From positions 62,001 through 126,000 of the forward strand of contig NZ_WHPF01000001.1 in assembly GCF_013106755.1 (NCBI RefSeq): 64,000 nucleotides of DNA, in the 5' to 3' direction. The notes under the pieces were generated by a model. The model saw nothing but the letters and a program-made list of their open reading frames with translations. It ran no database searches and was not told the origin of the DNA. This DNA comes from Limnovirga soli (lineage in GTDB: Bacteria; Bacteroidota; Bacteroidia; Chitinophagales; Chitinophagaceae). Shown here in pieces: positions 1-7,666 of the stretch (position 1 is its first letter; every line of letters starts with the position of its first letter). Position numbers and translations under genes: made by a program.

Positions 1-2
1 TA

Positions 3-146
3 TTAGAAGTCGAAGGCACTAAAGCCTTATGCGAGTTTTTTGATACTGATCCAGACCAAACCACGAAACAGGAATGGTTTGACATTTCTGATTTAATCCT
101 TATTCACAAGGTGGAAGGCGGATTTAGGAATCTGGGTGAATCCTAA
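3..146 (+). CDS. C-terminal end of an unknown protein (partial at window edge)
   Basis: An open frame runs from the first bases of the window to a TAA at 144-146 and gives 47 residues ending in GGFRNLGES. Its 5' part lies outside the window, so neither the start nor the family can be determined. The composition is soluble and acidic. It converges on the HNH-like gene that ends at 195. That there is any gene here is inferred from the open frame alone. Confidence 0.35.
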   Translation, partial: LEVEGTKALCEFFDTDPDQTTKQEWFDISDLILIHKVEGGFRNLGES

Positions 147-194
147 TATTTGTTTTGTCCCAATACCTATACTTTTGCCAATAATTTAAATAAA

Positions 195-836
195 TTACAA
201 TTGGGAAGTTAAAACCATTCCTCCGGCATAATGCCCATTATAAAAATTGAAATGCCAAATTGAATCAAAATCACTTTCTTCCACTTTGTTATATTGATAT
301 TTGAAATACCCATTTGCAATTGAATTCTCATATAACTTAACATTGAAAATACTTTGGGGCTCTTTAAACCAAAAAGTGCTAATACTTGCATTATTACTAA
401 TTATTTTACCGTAATGATGGAAAAACAAACCCCTAATTAGCCTTTCTATTGTCCTACAATGGGCTTCATTATCCCATGGCACAGCCATTCCTTTTCCTGT
501 TATAATTCCTGAATCCGTTGCAATATTCACTGGATACATTGAATTGAAAATATTCTTTCTTAATTTATAATTATGTTTTGCGGATGGCAAAACACCTTCC
601 TTAAAAAGCCTTTCAGATTCACCACCCTGCCTTGCTATGTGCATACCTAGGTAGACCTTAAATTTTTCATCAGATTTTGAAGCATCATTATTGCACATCA
701 AACAACAAGGCACAGTAATTAAATCATCTGGCCGTGGTTTGTTAAAGATTGATTTCGGTGGCACATGATCCTTTGTTGTAGCCTCTCTGATACCACAATA
801 GCAACAAAATATAATCGGAATATCTTTATTATTCAT
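195..836 (-). CDS. HNH endonuclease-like protein
   Basis: The protein has about 213 residues from the ATG at 836. A TTG at 857 in the same frame is an alternative start that would overlap the upstream gene. Near the N-terminus it has the layout of an HNH/zinc-finger nuclease: a CYCG pair at residues 12-15, a KDHVPP segment at 22-27 (the candidate catalytic His), then CLMCNN at 45-50. This matches the CxxC...DH...CxxC arrangement of treble-clef HNH domains, and the remaining 150 residues are not recognised. It is the last gene of a four-gene minus-strand unit with an ImmA/IrrE protease, an unknown protein and a sigma-like protein. A DNA- or RNA-cutting role is inferred from the motif only. Confidence 0.6.
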   Translation of the reverse strand: MNNKDIPIIFCCYCGIREATTKDHVPPKSIFNKPRPDDLITVPCCLMCNNDASKSDEKFKVYLGMHIARQGGESERLFKEGVLPSAKHNYKLRKNIFNSMYPVNIATDSGIITGKGMAVPWDNEAHCRTIERLIRGLFFHHYGKIISNNASISTFWFKEPQSIFNVKLYENSIANGYFKYQYNKVEESDFDSIWHFNFYNGHYAGGMVLTSQL

Positions 837-844
837 AGCGAAAT

Positions 845-1618
845 CTATTTTTCCCAAATAACACTAACAACAGTATTATACCTTGGAGCTATTACGCAAA
901 ATTCAAACATTACTGTGTCATTATCATAATAGCCAAGCTCAAACCATGTTGATTTAGAAATTTGCTGTGCAGAATCCTCATTTCTATAAATTCTATTTTG
1001 GGAAAAATATTCATTAGCAACTGAATCAGAGGGTATACTAAGTTTATTCCTCTCTGGTATTCTGTAATTAAGTTGTGCTGATTTCTTATAATATTCTATT
1101 TTGCCATCCTTACTAAAAAATACGCAAATTGGGTGGTTGCCAAAATCAATAAATCTATAAATAGTGGACGTAAGACTTGTATTAAATTTGTCTGATAGCT
1201 GCCTCAATAAATCAGGAGAGAATTTTTGTTTAAAGCAAGCATCTTTAAAAAGTAATTCTGGCATTAAAAGTTCAGTTGCAAAATCGTTTGCTTCTTTTTC
1301 TTGTGCACCATGTTTATATGCTTCCAATGTAGAATAGTCATCTGAAAATGTTGCTTCGTTATTACTATGTAGCAACATATGTCCTAATTCATGAGCAAGT
1401 ACGAATCGCTTCTTTTTTGGAAATTCAATATTGGAATTCAAAGAAACTATTGATTTCCCATTTTTCATTACCATTCTTCCATCACAATTATTCAATGGGG
1501 TTTCGTTCACTATACCTTCATGATAAATAATTAAATCTGTCAAAGAAATATCGGCAGGATCTTCGATACCGCAGTAATCAAATACCTCTCTTGCTTTTAA
1601 AACGGCTTCAGAAATCAT
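845..1618 (-). CDS. ImmA/IrrE family metallo-endopeptidase
   Basis: This 257-residue protein has the zinc-peptidase signature HELGH at residues 76-80 in the context RFVLAHELGHMLLHS. A likely third ligand is the Glu near residue 108 in EKEANDFATELLMP, the usual arrangement of the ImmA/IrrE family. Such proteases typically cleave a repressor or an antitoxin-like partner in response to a signal. Its start overlaps the stop of the upstream 132-residue gene by four bases (ATGA), so the two are translationally coupled. An HNH-like gene follows directly. The residues after about 140 form the family's variable C-terminal part. The protease call is strong; the substrate is unknown, but the coupled upstream protein is the natural candidate. 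Confidence 0.85.
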   Translation of the reverse strand: MISEAVLKAREVFDYCGIEDPADISLTDLIIYHEGIVNETPLNNCDGRMVMKNGKSIVSLNSNIEFPKKKRFVLAHELGHMLLHSNNEATFSDDYSTLEAYKHGAQEKEANDFATELLMPELLFKDACFKQKFSPDLLRQLSDKFNTSLTSTIYRFIDFGNHPICVFFSKDGKIEYYKKSAQLNYRIPERNKLSIPSDSVANEYFSQNRIYRNEDSAQQISKSTWFELGYYDNDTVMFEFCVIAPRYNTVVSVIWEK

Positions 1619-2013
1619 TTAGCTTCTCCATTTTCTAATTTTTCAATAAAATCAAGAATTTCTGTTTCAGTTAAAATTTGACGTAGATTTTCTTCATCAA
1701 GGTTTTCAAGATTTCTAAACTGAAGACTGGGCGATTTTTGTTTAAGCAAAGTAAAAATGGCTTGCCTAGTATCTGTTGTTGCAACCTGTACCATTAATAA
1801 TGCTTTAGAATATAAGCCCAATAACTTGTCTTTATTGATGGCTACTTGTTTTTGAAACATCAGTTTCTTAATATTATTAACACCTCGTTTTTCAACTTTT
1901 TGAGGGTCATAACCATGTTCCTTTAGCATATCATCCAAAGAGCCAGGATTCTTTGACGCAGCATCCAGATAAGAATCAATTAGATGGTCAATATTTATTT
2001 TTTTGGACGGCAT
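1615..2013 (-). CDS. Hypothetical protein coupled to ImmA/IrrE
   Basis: This is a 132-residue, mostly helical, charged protein of no family I recognise. It starts at an ATG at 2013, nine bases after the sigma-like gene, and overlaps the ImmA/IrrE start by four bases. Its N-terminal part (IDHLIDSYLDAA...GSLDDMLKEHGYDP) could be a small helical bundle, and the C-terminal third is leucine- and glutamate-rich. Genes upstream of ImmA/IrrE proteases often encode the regulator that the protease cleaves, but no helix-turn-helix can be assigned with confidence here. That it is a partner or substrate is inference from gene coupling. Confidence 0.6.
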   Translation of the reverse strand: MPSKKINIDHLIDSYLDAASKNPGSLDDMLKEHGYDPQKVEKRGVNNIKKLMFQKQVAINKDKLLGLYSKALLMVQVATTDTRQAIFTLLKQKSPSLQFRNLENLDEENLRQILTETEILDFIEKLENGEAK

Positions 2014-2022
2014 GAACGGTTT

Positions 2023-2610
2023 TTAGATGGTAAATATTTTTGTAATAATCCTTTTACCTTTCTTAATTGTATTATAAACAGCAGCTACATCTACGTTATA
2101 TTTTTTAGCAATATCTCTTGCCGGAACTTCATCAATCCAATCACAGAACATAATAAAGCCATCTGAATCCCCTCCGAAGTGATTTTCAATATCTTTCCAA
2201 TTTTCATCAGAAATAATAATAGTTTCTGGGTCTTCTGTGGTTGCAATATCGCTAAAGGATTCAAAGTCTTCAGAGTCGTCAAAGACTATAGAAGTAAGTT
2301 CTTTTTTGACGGTTGACCTTAACGATGATTTAATATGACTCCAAATCAGGCTTTTTGCCACACCCTTTAAATGAATTAGTACATCAGGGAATCGAATAAA
2401 ATCCCAGGCTCTGTCGCCATTAAATAGTTTTTCAATAGCATCATTCGCAAAATCTTCGCCATTTTTCACATCCTTCTCAGTTCTCGGTACAAATCCAATC
2501 TTTGTTAACCGTAATTCACAGTAGATAACCAATTCTTTGAAAATAATTCCCCATTCCTTTTCAGAAATCAGTTTTAGCTGCTCAAAAGTTTGTGGGTCAA
2601 TTACTGCCAT
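2023..2610 (-). CDS. Sigma-70/ECF-like protein
   Basis: The 195-residue protein has the two-part layout of a short sigma factor. Residues about 50-105 (ANDAIEKLFNGDRAW...LKGVAKSLIWSHIKS) resemble region 2. Residues about 155-185 (DEVPARDIAKKYNVDVAAVYN) form a region-4-type helix-turn-helix. An acidic linker separates them (FDDSEDFESFSDIATTEDPE). It heads a minus-strand operon with an unknown gene, an ImmA/IrrE protease and an HNH-like gene, and it is divergent from the Bil operon across a gap of about 107 bases. It could therefore control both directions. Assignment as a true sigma factor rather than a sigma-like regulator is moderate. Confidence 0.6.
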   Translation of the reverse strand: MAVIDPQTFEQLKLISEKEWGIIFKELVIYCELRLTKIGFVPRTEKDVKNGEDFANDAIEKLFNGDRAWDFIRFPDVLIHLKGVAKSLIWSHIKSSLRSTVKKELTSIVFDDSEDFESFSDIATTEDPETIIISDENWKDIENHFGGDSDGFIMFCDWIDEVPARDIAKKYNVDVAAVYNTIKKGKRIITKIFTI

Positions 2611-2680
2611 CAGAAAAATAATATGCGGTTTATAATACTATGCTCCATATGTACCATTTTTAGCCATTGACGAAAAAGAG

Positions 2681-2688
2681 TATTTTTG
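2681..2688 (+). promoter_or_regulatory. Bacteroidota -7 element upstream of the Bil operon
   Basis: TATTTTTG fits the Bacteroidota -7 consensus TAnnTTTG. Transcription would begin near 2694 and give a leader of about 24 bases to the ATG at 2718. This argues against an in-frame TTG at 2667 as the start of bilA. No clear -33 TTTG is visible. Confidence 0.4.
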
Positions 2689-2717
2689 GAGCATACACAA
2701 GTATAAACAATTTAATA

Positions 2718-3212
2718 ATGAAAACAATTCAAATTTACGTACACGGGGAAAATAACCGTGAGCCCAAATTAGTTGAGGTTTCAGAAGAAGCCTCAGTAAA
2801 AGATGTAATTAACAAGTATCAACATGAATTTCCCAATTCTGGTAACCCAGAGGATGTAGAGTTCTTTGTCGAAGATGAAGAAGAACAAAGGCCGAAGGAG
2901 GAAATTGGCGAAAAAGGTGGAATTAAGAAAAAAGTTCACATTCACTGCCATCGCTGCAAAAAGGTGAGTGTGTCGGTTGAATACAACGGTCAAACAATTA
3001 CCCAGTATGTTCCACCATCCACCACAGCCAAAAAGATTTTAAAACAAGCTGCAAAAAAATTTAACATTAGTGAAGTTGATGCAGCCGATCTTCTTTTAAA
3101 ACTTGGCGATGGTACTGTTTTACAACCTAGTGACCACATTGGTTCTTTTGTTGCATTTCCCGAATGTAATATCAATCTATTTTTAACAGCTAATAAACAA
3201 ATACAGGGATGA
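2718..3212 (+). CDS. bilA: BilA-like ubiquitin-like modifier (Bil antiphage system)
   Basis: This 164-residue protein is the first gene of a Ubl-E2-JAMM-E1 operon, the order of the BilABCD (bacterial ISG15-like) defence system, in which the modifier is conjugated to phage structural proteins. The N-terminal part (MKTIQIYVHG..., residues 1-55) and the part from about residue 72 each look like a beta-grasp half, joined by an acidic linker (EDEEEQRPKEE). This is consistent with a two-domain ISG15-like protein. It ends in QIQG, so the last residue is a free glycine that needs no trimming. A Cys pair (HCHRC, 77 and 80) at the start of domain two is unusual. The E2 gene overlaps the stop by four bases. 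The function is inferred from the complete operon. Confidence 0.8.
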   Translation: MKTIQIYVHGENNREPKLVEVSEEASVKDVINKYQHEFPNSGNPEDVEFFVEDEEEQRPKEEIGEKGGIKKKVHIHCHRCKKVSVSVEYNGQTITQYVPPSTTAKKILKQAAKKFNISEVDAADLLLKLGDGTVLQPSDHIGSFVAFPECNINLFLTANKQIQG

Positions 3213-3685
3213 AACCAGATTTGCTTCAGTTTAAACAGCATGTTTCAGAGGCCGGCTTTCAAACTGGTGTTGACAGTGATATGTGGGGTATTGTGGACGA
3301 AGATCCAGAATATCCCAACTGGCCTTTAGTAATTATTTGCGTACAGGCAGCACCAAAGGATAATCACCCGGATAAGTATCACTTTAGGTTTGACCTATCA
3401 GGCTATCCTTCACAGGCTCCTACTGCCTGCCCTTGGGATGTTGAACTACAGGGAAGGTTACCAAATGAAAAATGGCCAAAAGGAAGCAAGTTTGTTTCTA
3501 ACACTTTTAATCCGGCATGGAATCCCAATGCACTTTATGCGCCTTGCGACAGGCTTGCTATGCCAGGACATGAGGGGTGGCAAGCCGTGTTTCCTGAGCT
3601 TTGGTGGAAGCCTACTTTTAAGATTCAAGCTTACCTACATTTTTTACACCGTTTATTAAATTCAGCCGACTATGCTAACTACTGA
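3209..3685 (+). CDS. bilB: BilB-like E2 conjugating enzyme
   Basis: The 158-residue protein starts four bases inside the bilA stop. It has the layout of a prokaryotic E2: a central beta region followed by FNPAWNPNALYAPCDRLAMP, where Cys113 sits in the expected active-site position. A Trp/Pro/His-rich segment (GHEGWQAVFPELWW) precedes C-terminal helices. E2 enzymes take the activated modifier from the E1 as a thioester and pass it to the target. Its position between the modifier and the deubiquitinase matches known Bil operons. The next gene overlaps it by 14 bases. Cys113 as the catalytic residue is inferred from position; it is not proven here. Confidence 0.78.
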   Translation: MKPDLLQFKQHVSEAGFQTGVDSDMWGIVDEDPEYPNWPLVIICVQAAPKDNHPDKYHFRFDLSGYPSQAPTACPWDVELQGRLPNEKWPKGSKFVSNTFNPAWNPNALYAPCDRLAMPGHEGWQAVFPELWWKPTFKIQAYLHFLHRLLNSADYANY

Positions 3686-4145
3686 TTTGTCTATTAGTAA
3701 AACTCTGTGGAAAAAGCTAATCAAAGAATTAAAATTGAGAGGAAAAGGTATTCGTGAAAGCGGTGCTTTTCTTCTTGCCAATTCTACAGAAAGAAAGATA
3801 ACTGAATTTATATGTTATGATGAACTGGACCCACATTCTTTAGAATCAGGAATCATAGTTTTTGAAGGAGACGGCTATTTACCATTATGGAAAATATGCA
3901 GGGAAAAGGAATTGCAGGTGATGGCAGATGTCCATACTCATCCTGGTAATTGGACAGGGCAAAGTGGAGCCGACAAAAAACACCCAATGATTGCCCAGGC
4001 CGGGCATCTTGCATTGATAGTACCAAATTTAGCAACCAAAAGAGGTCAGCTATTAAGAAATGTAGGTATCCACGAATATCTCGGAGATAAAAAATGGAAG
4101 ACATGGGACATAAGCTCAGAAAAATTTAAGATAACAGATAAATAA
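3672..4145 (+). CDS. bilC: BilC-like JAMM/JAB deubiquitinase
   Basis: The 157-residue protein contains a complete JAMM zinc-protease motif: Glu29 in IRESGAFLL, then HTHPGNWTGQSGAD with His88, His90, Ser98 and Asp101. This is the exact HxH-x7-SxxD spacing. JAMM proteases in Bil and related operons process the ubiquitin-like modifier or remove it from targets. Because BilA here already ends in glycine, removal from conjugates is the more likely job, though this is inference. The start overlaps bilB by 14 bases and the E1 gene follows after six bases, so the four genes form one tight transcription unit. Confidence 0.85.
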   Translation: MLTTDLSISKTLWKKLIKELKLRGKGIRESGAFLLANSTERKITEFICYDELDPHSLESGIIVFEGDGYLPLWKICREKELQVMADVHTHPGNWTGQSGADKKHPMIAQAGHLALIVPNLATKRGQLLRNVGIHEYLGDKKWKTWDISSEKFKITDK

Positions 4146-4151
4146 TAGAAA

Positions 4152-5513
4152 ATGAAATTGTCTGAAGATACATTCAACCGTTTATCGCTTGGCATTATTG
4201 AAAAGCAAAACTGTTCGCCTGAAGATGCGATGCAAAAACTAAAATCGCTGAGTATCTATCTTGTTTGTGGCGATAAAATAAAATCTTCGTTACCTCTACA
4301 GGCAGCATTAATTACAGCAGTCAATACAGGTAAAAGAGCTTTTCTTGGAGGTGTATATATTCTAATGCCTCATGACACTCCTTGTCTTTTACCCTGGCCA
4401 GAAGCCAAAGTTTTTAATGAAATTTTATTAGAGGCTGGAGCAATGATAACCGAGAAAAATCCTCATGATTGCTTTAAAATAATGTTTGGACTACCAGTAG
4501 ATGATGATAATTCTTTGCAAGTGGTATGCAATGATTGGCAAGCAGGAGTACTTGCTGAAAATATAGAAGTCCCTTTTACTGAAACTGGAAATATTCCAAC
4601 AGCTGGGGTATTTTCGGGAGGTTTAGCAATTTGCCTTTCTTTTTTAAAACTATCCAAAATCAATATTTCTTCATGTGATAAATCAATGGGAATTTCCCTA
4701 TGGCGACCAGATTTACATTGGCTTGATGATAATGCTGTTGGTCCGCAGGTTTTATTACTTCCAAAAAAAATTTGGTTTTTGGGCCTTGGGCATCTTGGGC
4801 AAGCTTATATTTGGAATATTGGGCTACTGCCATTTAAAGCACCGAATGAAATCACTTTTATACTTCAAGATTATGACAGAATAGTAGAGGCAAATCTTAG
4901 CGCAGGCTTATTATGTGAAAAGAATGATACAGGGATTTATAAAACAAGAAAGTGCAATTCATGGTTAGAATCAAGAGGCTTTAATACAGTAATAACGGAA
5001 AGGAAATTTGATGAGCATACAAAAAGAATAAATGAGGAACCCTTTATTGCTTTATGCGGATTTGATTCTGCATCGTCACGAATACATCTTGAAAGTGCAG
5101 GGTTTGACGTAATAGTAGAATCAGCCTTGGGGAGCAATCTTGCCACCTTTGATAACATCATTTTACATACTTTCCCGGAATCATCAAAAACACCAAAAGA
5201 TGTTTGGGGCGATATAGACGAATCAAAAATGGAAATAAATCTTTCTGTGCTTGAAATATTAAAAAAAATAGAAAACGATATCTGTGGCATTGTACCATTA
5301 TCAATTGCAGGTAAAGCTGTTTCAGCATCGTTTGTTGGTGCTTGTTCTGGTGCCTTAGTTATTGCTGAGATTTTAAGAGGTTTAAATGGTGGTATGAGAT
5401 ATGAAAAAATAGTAGTACATCTGAGAGCAATTGATGATGCAAAGGCCATACAACACCCTAAAGGAAGCTATACAATAGAATTGAGTAAAAATGGATTTGT
5501 AATAAAGGAATAA
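4152..5513 (+). CDS. bilD: BilD-like E1 (ThiF/UBA superfamily) activating enzyme
   Basis: This 453-residue protein has a C-terminal adenylation domain of the E1/ThiF/MoeB superfamily. KIWFLGLGHLGQAY (GLGHLG at 211-216) is the nucleotide-binding loop, followed by an acidic QDYDRIVEANLS segment at 239-250 and Arg/Lys residues in the position that contacts ATP. Cys378 in NDICGIVPLSIAGKA is a candidate for the thioester cysteine. The first 200 residues are an N-terminal domain that I do not recognise and that probably recruits the modifier or the E2. It closes the four-gene Bil operon; a strong hairpin terminator lies about 120 bases downstream. Confidence 0.82.
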   Translation: MKLSEDTFNRLSLGIIEKQNCSPEDAMQKLKSLSIYLVCGDKIKSSLPLQAALITAVNTGKRAFLGGVYILMPHDTPCLLPWPEAKVFNEILLEAGAMITEKNPHDCFKIMFGLPVDDDNSLQVVCNDWQAGVLAENIEVPFTETGNIPTAGVFSGGLAICLSFLKLSKINISSCDKSMGISLWRPDLHWLDDNAVGPQVLLLPKKIWFLGLGHLGQAYIWNIGLLPFKAPNEITFILQDYDRIVEANLSAGLLCEKNDTGIYKTRKCNSWLESRGFNTVITERKFDEHTKRINEEPFIALCGFDSASSRIHLESAGFDVIVESALGSNLATFDNIILHTFPESSKTPKDVWGDIDESKMEINLSVLEILKKIENDICGIVPLSIAGKAVSASFVGACSGALVIAEILRGLNGGMRYEKIVVHLRAIDDAKAIQHPKGSYTIELSKNGFVIKE

Positions 5514-5630
5514 TTATATACGAGAATGTGATCATCTTATTTTAATTACCTCAGTTCTATTACCAGCAGCCATGTCCCTTGTTTTCTGTATATATAATAT
5601 TTAAGAGATAAAATTATGTTCTTCAACACA

Positions 5631-5662
5631 GCGAGCCGCCCATAGTGGGCGGCTCGCTTTTT
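5631..5662 (+). terminator. Rho-independent terminator after the Bil operon
   Basis: A perfect 12-bp stem, GCGAGCCGCCCA and its complement, encloses a three-base loop and is followed by five T. It is the only GC-rich spot in this AT-rich stretch. It separates the Bil operon from the converging ssb remnant. Confidence 0.85.
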
Positions 5663-5717
5663 ACGATTAAAAGGTCATAATATCGACCTTAAAGAAAGTC
5701 GATTCCTTAATTACTAC

Positions 5718-6107
5718 CTAAAAAGGTAAATCATCTGCTGGCTAAGTTGAAACACCTTGTGTCGGACTAAGAGTAGAAATATGTGTGATTGCCTTCGCAT
5801 AACTATGTATCTTAATCTCCTATACAAGACAAGTAAGAACACCCTTTGCTTCATTCTGTAGATTCAGGTACGCACGTACACCAATACGCCCATTAACTTC
5901 CACTATTGAACCTTTGATTAGGTATGCAGCAACCTTCTCATTGATCCAATAGGCACAATCAACATAGGTTACAATTTTCTTGACTTCACCACTTCCCTTT
6001 TGCTTATAAGAGTCATTAAGCGCAATGCTGAAATTGGTTACTTTCCTGCCATCTTTAAGTTCGCACACTTTGGCATTTTGTGTGAGCCTTCCGATTAACT
6101 GTTGCAT
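5718..6107 (-). pseudogene. ssb: ssb, single-stranded DNA-binding protein broken by two amber codons
   Basis: The first 95 residues (MQQLIGRLTQNAKV...NEAKGVLTCLV) are an OB-fold single-stranded DNA-binding protein of the type carried by Bacteroidota mobile elements. The frame hits TAG at 5820-5822. It then continues in the same phase for 25 sense codons, meets a second TAG at 5742-5744, and then reads PADDLPF before a final TAG at 5718-5720. DDLPF is the conserved acidic tail by which SSB recruits partners, so the full gene is recognisable and nonsense-mutated. As read, the product would be a tail-less 95-residue OB fold. No frameshift is needed. Confidence 0.75.
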
Positions 6108-6143
6108 AATTATATAGTTTTAAAATGAGTACAGATAAAGAAG

Positions 6144-6356
6144 TTAGTGGGCACAGAACAATGATACCTGCCCTGACTGTACTTTGTTAGGATAGTGCTG
6201 ATGACTATGTTTCTTAACAAGATAGTACACGGTAATATCTTCATTGAGCGTAATTGCCAAGGCATCCTGTAATGCTTTTGATCGTGACTTTCGCTTCTTG
6301 CGCTGTATCTCCCATGAAAGCATCATAAGCCGTGATAATAAAGTTGTGTGTGTCAT
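6144..6356 (-). CDS. Small basic hypothetical protein of mobile elements
   Basis: The 70-residue protein begins at an ATG at 6356 and reads upstream of ssb in the same direction. Its middle part (MLSWEIQRKKRKSRSKALQDA) is strongly basic and is followed by LVKKHSHQHYPNK. Small proteins of this build commonly sit beside ssb in Bacteroidota integrative elements, but I know no function. Base composition and clean spacing favour a real gene over chance; the confidence is limited by its short length. Confidence 0.5.
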   Translation of the reverse strand: MTHTTLLSRLMMLSWEIQRKKRKSRSKALQDALAITLNEDITVYYLVKKHSHQHYPNKVQSGQVSLFCAH

Positions 6357-6450
6357 AAAAATAATTGTGGAATTAAAGAAATTCGGCAGAGTGCCTCATT
6401 CATATACCTGTAGCGACCAGCCATTAGTCAGGCGGCGGTGGAAGAATAGT

Positions 6451-6521
6451 TTGGAGCAAAAAAATACAACCTCACGGAAAAATAAAATACCAAAATGAGC
6501 GTGGAGATTTTTTTGTTCCAA
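6451..6521. repeat. Inverted repeat, 15-bp arms
   Basis: TTGGAGCAAAAAAAT at 6451-6465 is the reverse complement of ATTTTTTTGTTCCAA at 6507-6521 at 14 of 15 positions, with 41 bases between the arms. A second nested pair (CTCACG near 6471 and CGTGGAG near 6500) continues the symmetry. It could be a protein-binding origin-type site or a cruciform. No gene overlaps it. Confidence 0.6.
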
Positions 6522-7494
6522 CCGGAGGAAAGCGAAGTGAATATGGAGCGCATACTTTCGAACACCAGAGACTGACAATATCTTTGCGGCAGGGGCCTTG
6601 AATAATAATTGAGTAAAAATCTACTAAATTAAAAAAGTATCCATGACACTAGTTTTTAACATCAATACAAAAAAGGGGTACCTAAAAACATTCCCCTTTT
6701 TTCCAACCCTAAACCCTTAAAAACTACAGAAAACTACAGAAAATTTTATATATTTAAAAGGATTAAAGCACATTTTTTTTGATTAAAATAAATTACAGAA
6801 CCAACAAGACTGTATAAAAATAATTGAACAAAAAGAGGAAATAGTATTCTGCTTTATAGTATTAAATCATGCCTGAAAAAAGAACTTTGAATATTGCCTT
6901 ATTTTTTATTGAAATTGATTTATGTGGCTCAAAAAAATGTATGAACTTATAAAAGGGAAAAGCGCCTGCGGCCAAAAAAAGCAGAGCCGCACCGGGGAGT
7001 AACCGGTGCCGGGGCACAGGAGCGAAGCGAGCCGTGAAAGGCACAGGAAGGAGGTACGACTGGATGTGACTGCGAGCGCCTGATATGGTGCTGGACAAGA
7101 AGCATGAAAATGCGGTGGACAGCTACGTTTACGCAAGGGTTTGGCGGGTCTTTTTGGTGACTAGTACCTCCTTATTTCTTTTATTACAAAAAGCATGACA
7201 AACCCGCAGCCATAGCAGGCACGCAAGGCGAGCAAAATTATGGACAACGGGTGAACTGAACCTTACTGAAGAGAATGGATGACATAGTGAGCAATTGGAA
7301 CCAAGTGAGCTGTGTATAGGTAAAGGCACAAGGAGATGGACACTTAAAAGAATCATATACAAATCAACAAAGTGTTTCATCTCCTTGTGTTTAGTGCTTG
7401 GAAGCGAGCATGGTGTAATGAAGCTCACGAAGGAAGAAATGAACGAAGTTGGGTGAAGGTCATAAGAGTTGTCCGAACGTAGGCTGTAGGAGTA

Positions 7495-7608
7495 GCAAGG
7501 AGTATGACAAACTGCAAAGCATCCGTAGGATAATGCAGGTAAAAGCATTCCTTAAAAGGTTTTAAAAGGAAAATGCTTTTTACTGCATTAGTTTGGCGTA
7601 CTCCTTGC
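7495..7608. repeat. Long imperfect inverted repeat upstream of no gene
   Basis: The inner arms (TAATGCAGGTAAAAGCATTC from 7531 and its imperfect complement ending at 7590) form a stem of about 28 bp with a tiny loop near 7560. The symmetry continues outward: GCAAGGAGTATGACAAAC at 7495-7512 pairs with GTTTGGCGTACTCCTTGC at 7591-7608, leaving an 18-base bulge at 7513-7530 on one side. This is far longer than a terminator stem and lacks a T tract. Confidence 0.6.
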
Positions 7609-7666
7609 CGACAAAGCCGAAGAGAGACCTTATTACCTATGTTGTAAAAATGGGAAGGCTTCATTG

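Larger units (their letters stand above)
6357..7666. other. 1.3 kb non-coding stretch with GC-rich island and inverted repeats
   Basis: No convincing gene lies here. The frames present are Cys/Ser/Phe-rich and unlike proteins. The segment from about 6960 to 7140 is much richer in G and C than its surroundings and contains a GCACCGG / CCGGTGC stem at 6989-7009. Two large inverted repeats lie at 6451-6521 and 7495-7608. The stretch separates an ssb-type mobile-element remnant from the Rhs operon and may be a transfer or replication origin, a structured RNA locus, or debris; the sequence does not decide. Confidence 0.5.

Noticed and set aside
5718-5822. Genome-wide recoding of TAG as an explanation of the ssb interruptions
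   Set aside because: Several clear genes here end naturally in TAG (for example the 57-residue gene at 23836), so recoding is unlikely; gene decay is simpler.
6396-6578. A 60-residue frame across the first inverted repeat
   Set aside because: Its sequence is produced by the repeat arms and has no protein features.
7129-7548. A 139-residue minus-strand frame in the gene-free stretch
   Set aside because: Cys/Ser/Leu-rich with no protein-like domain; it crosses into the hairpin region and GC-rich DNA.
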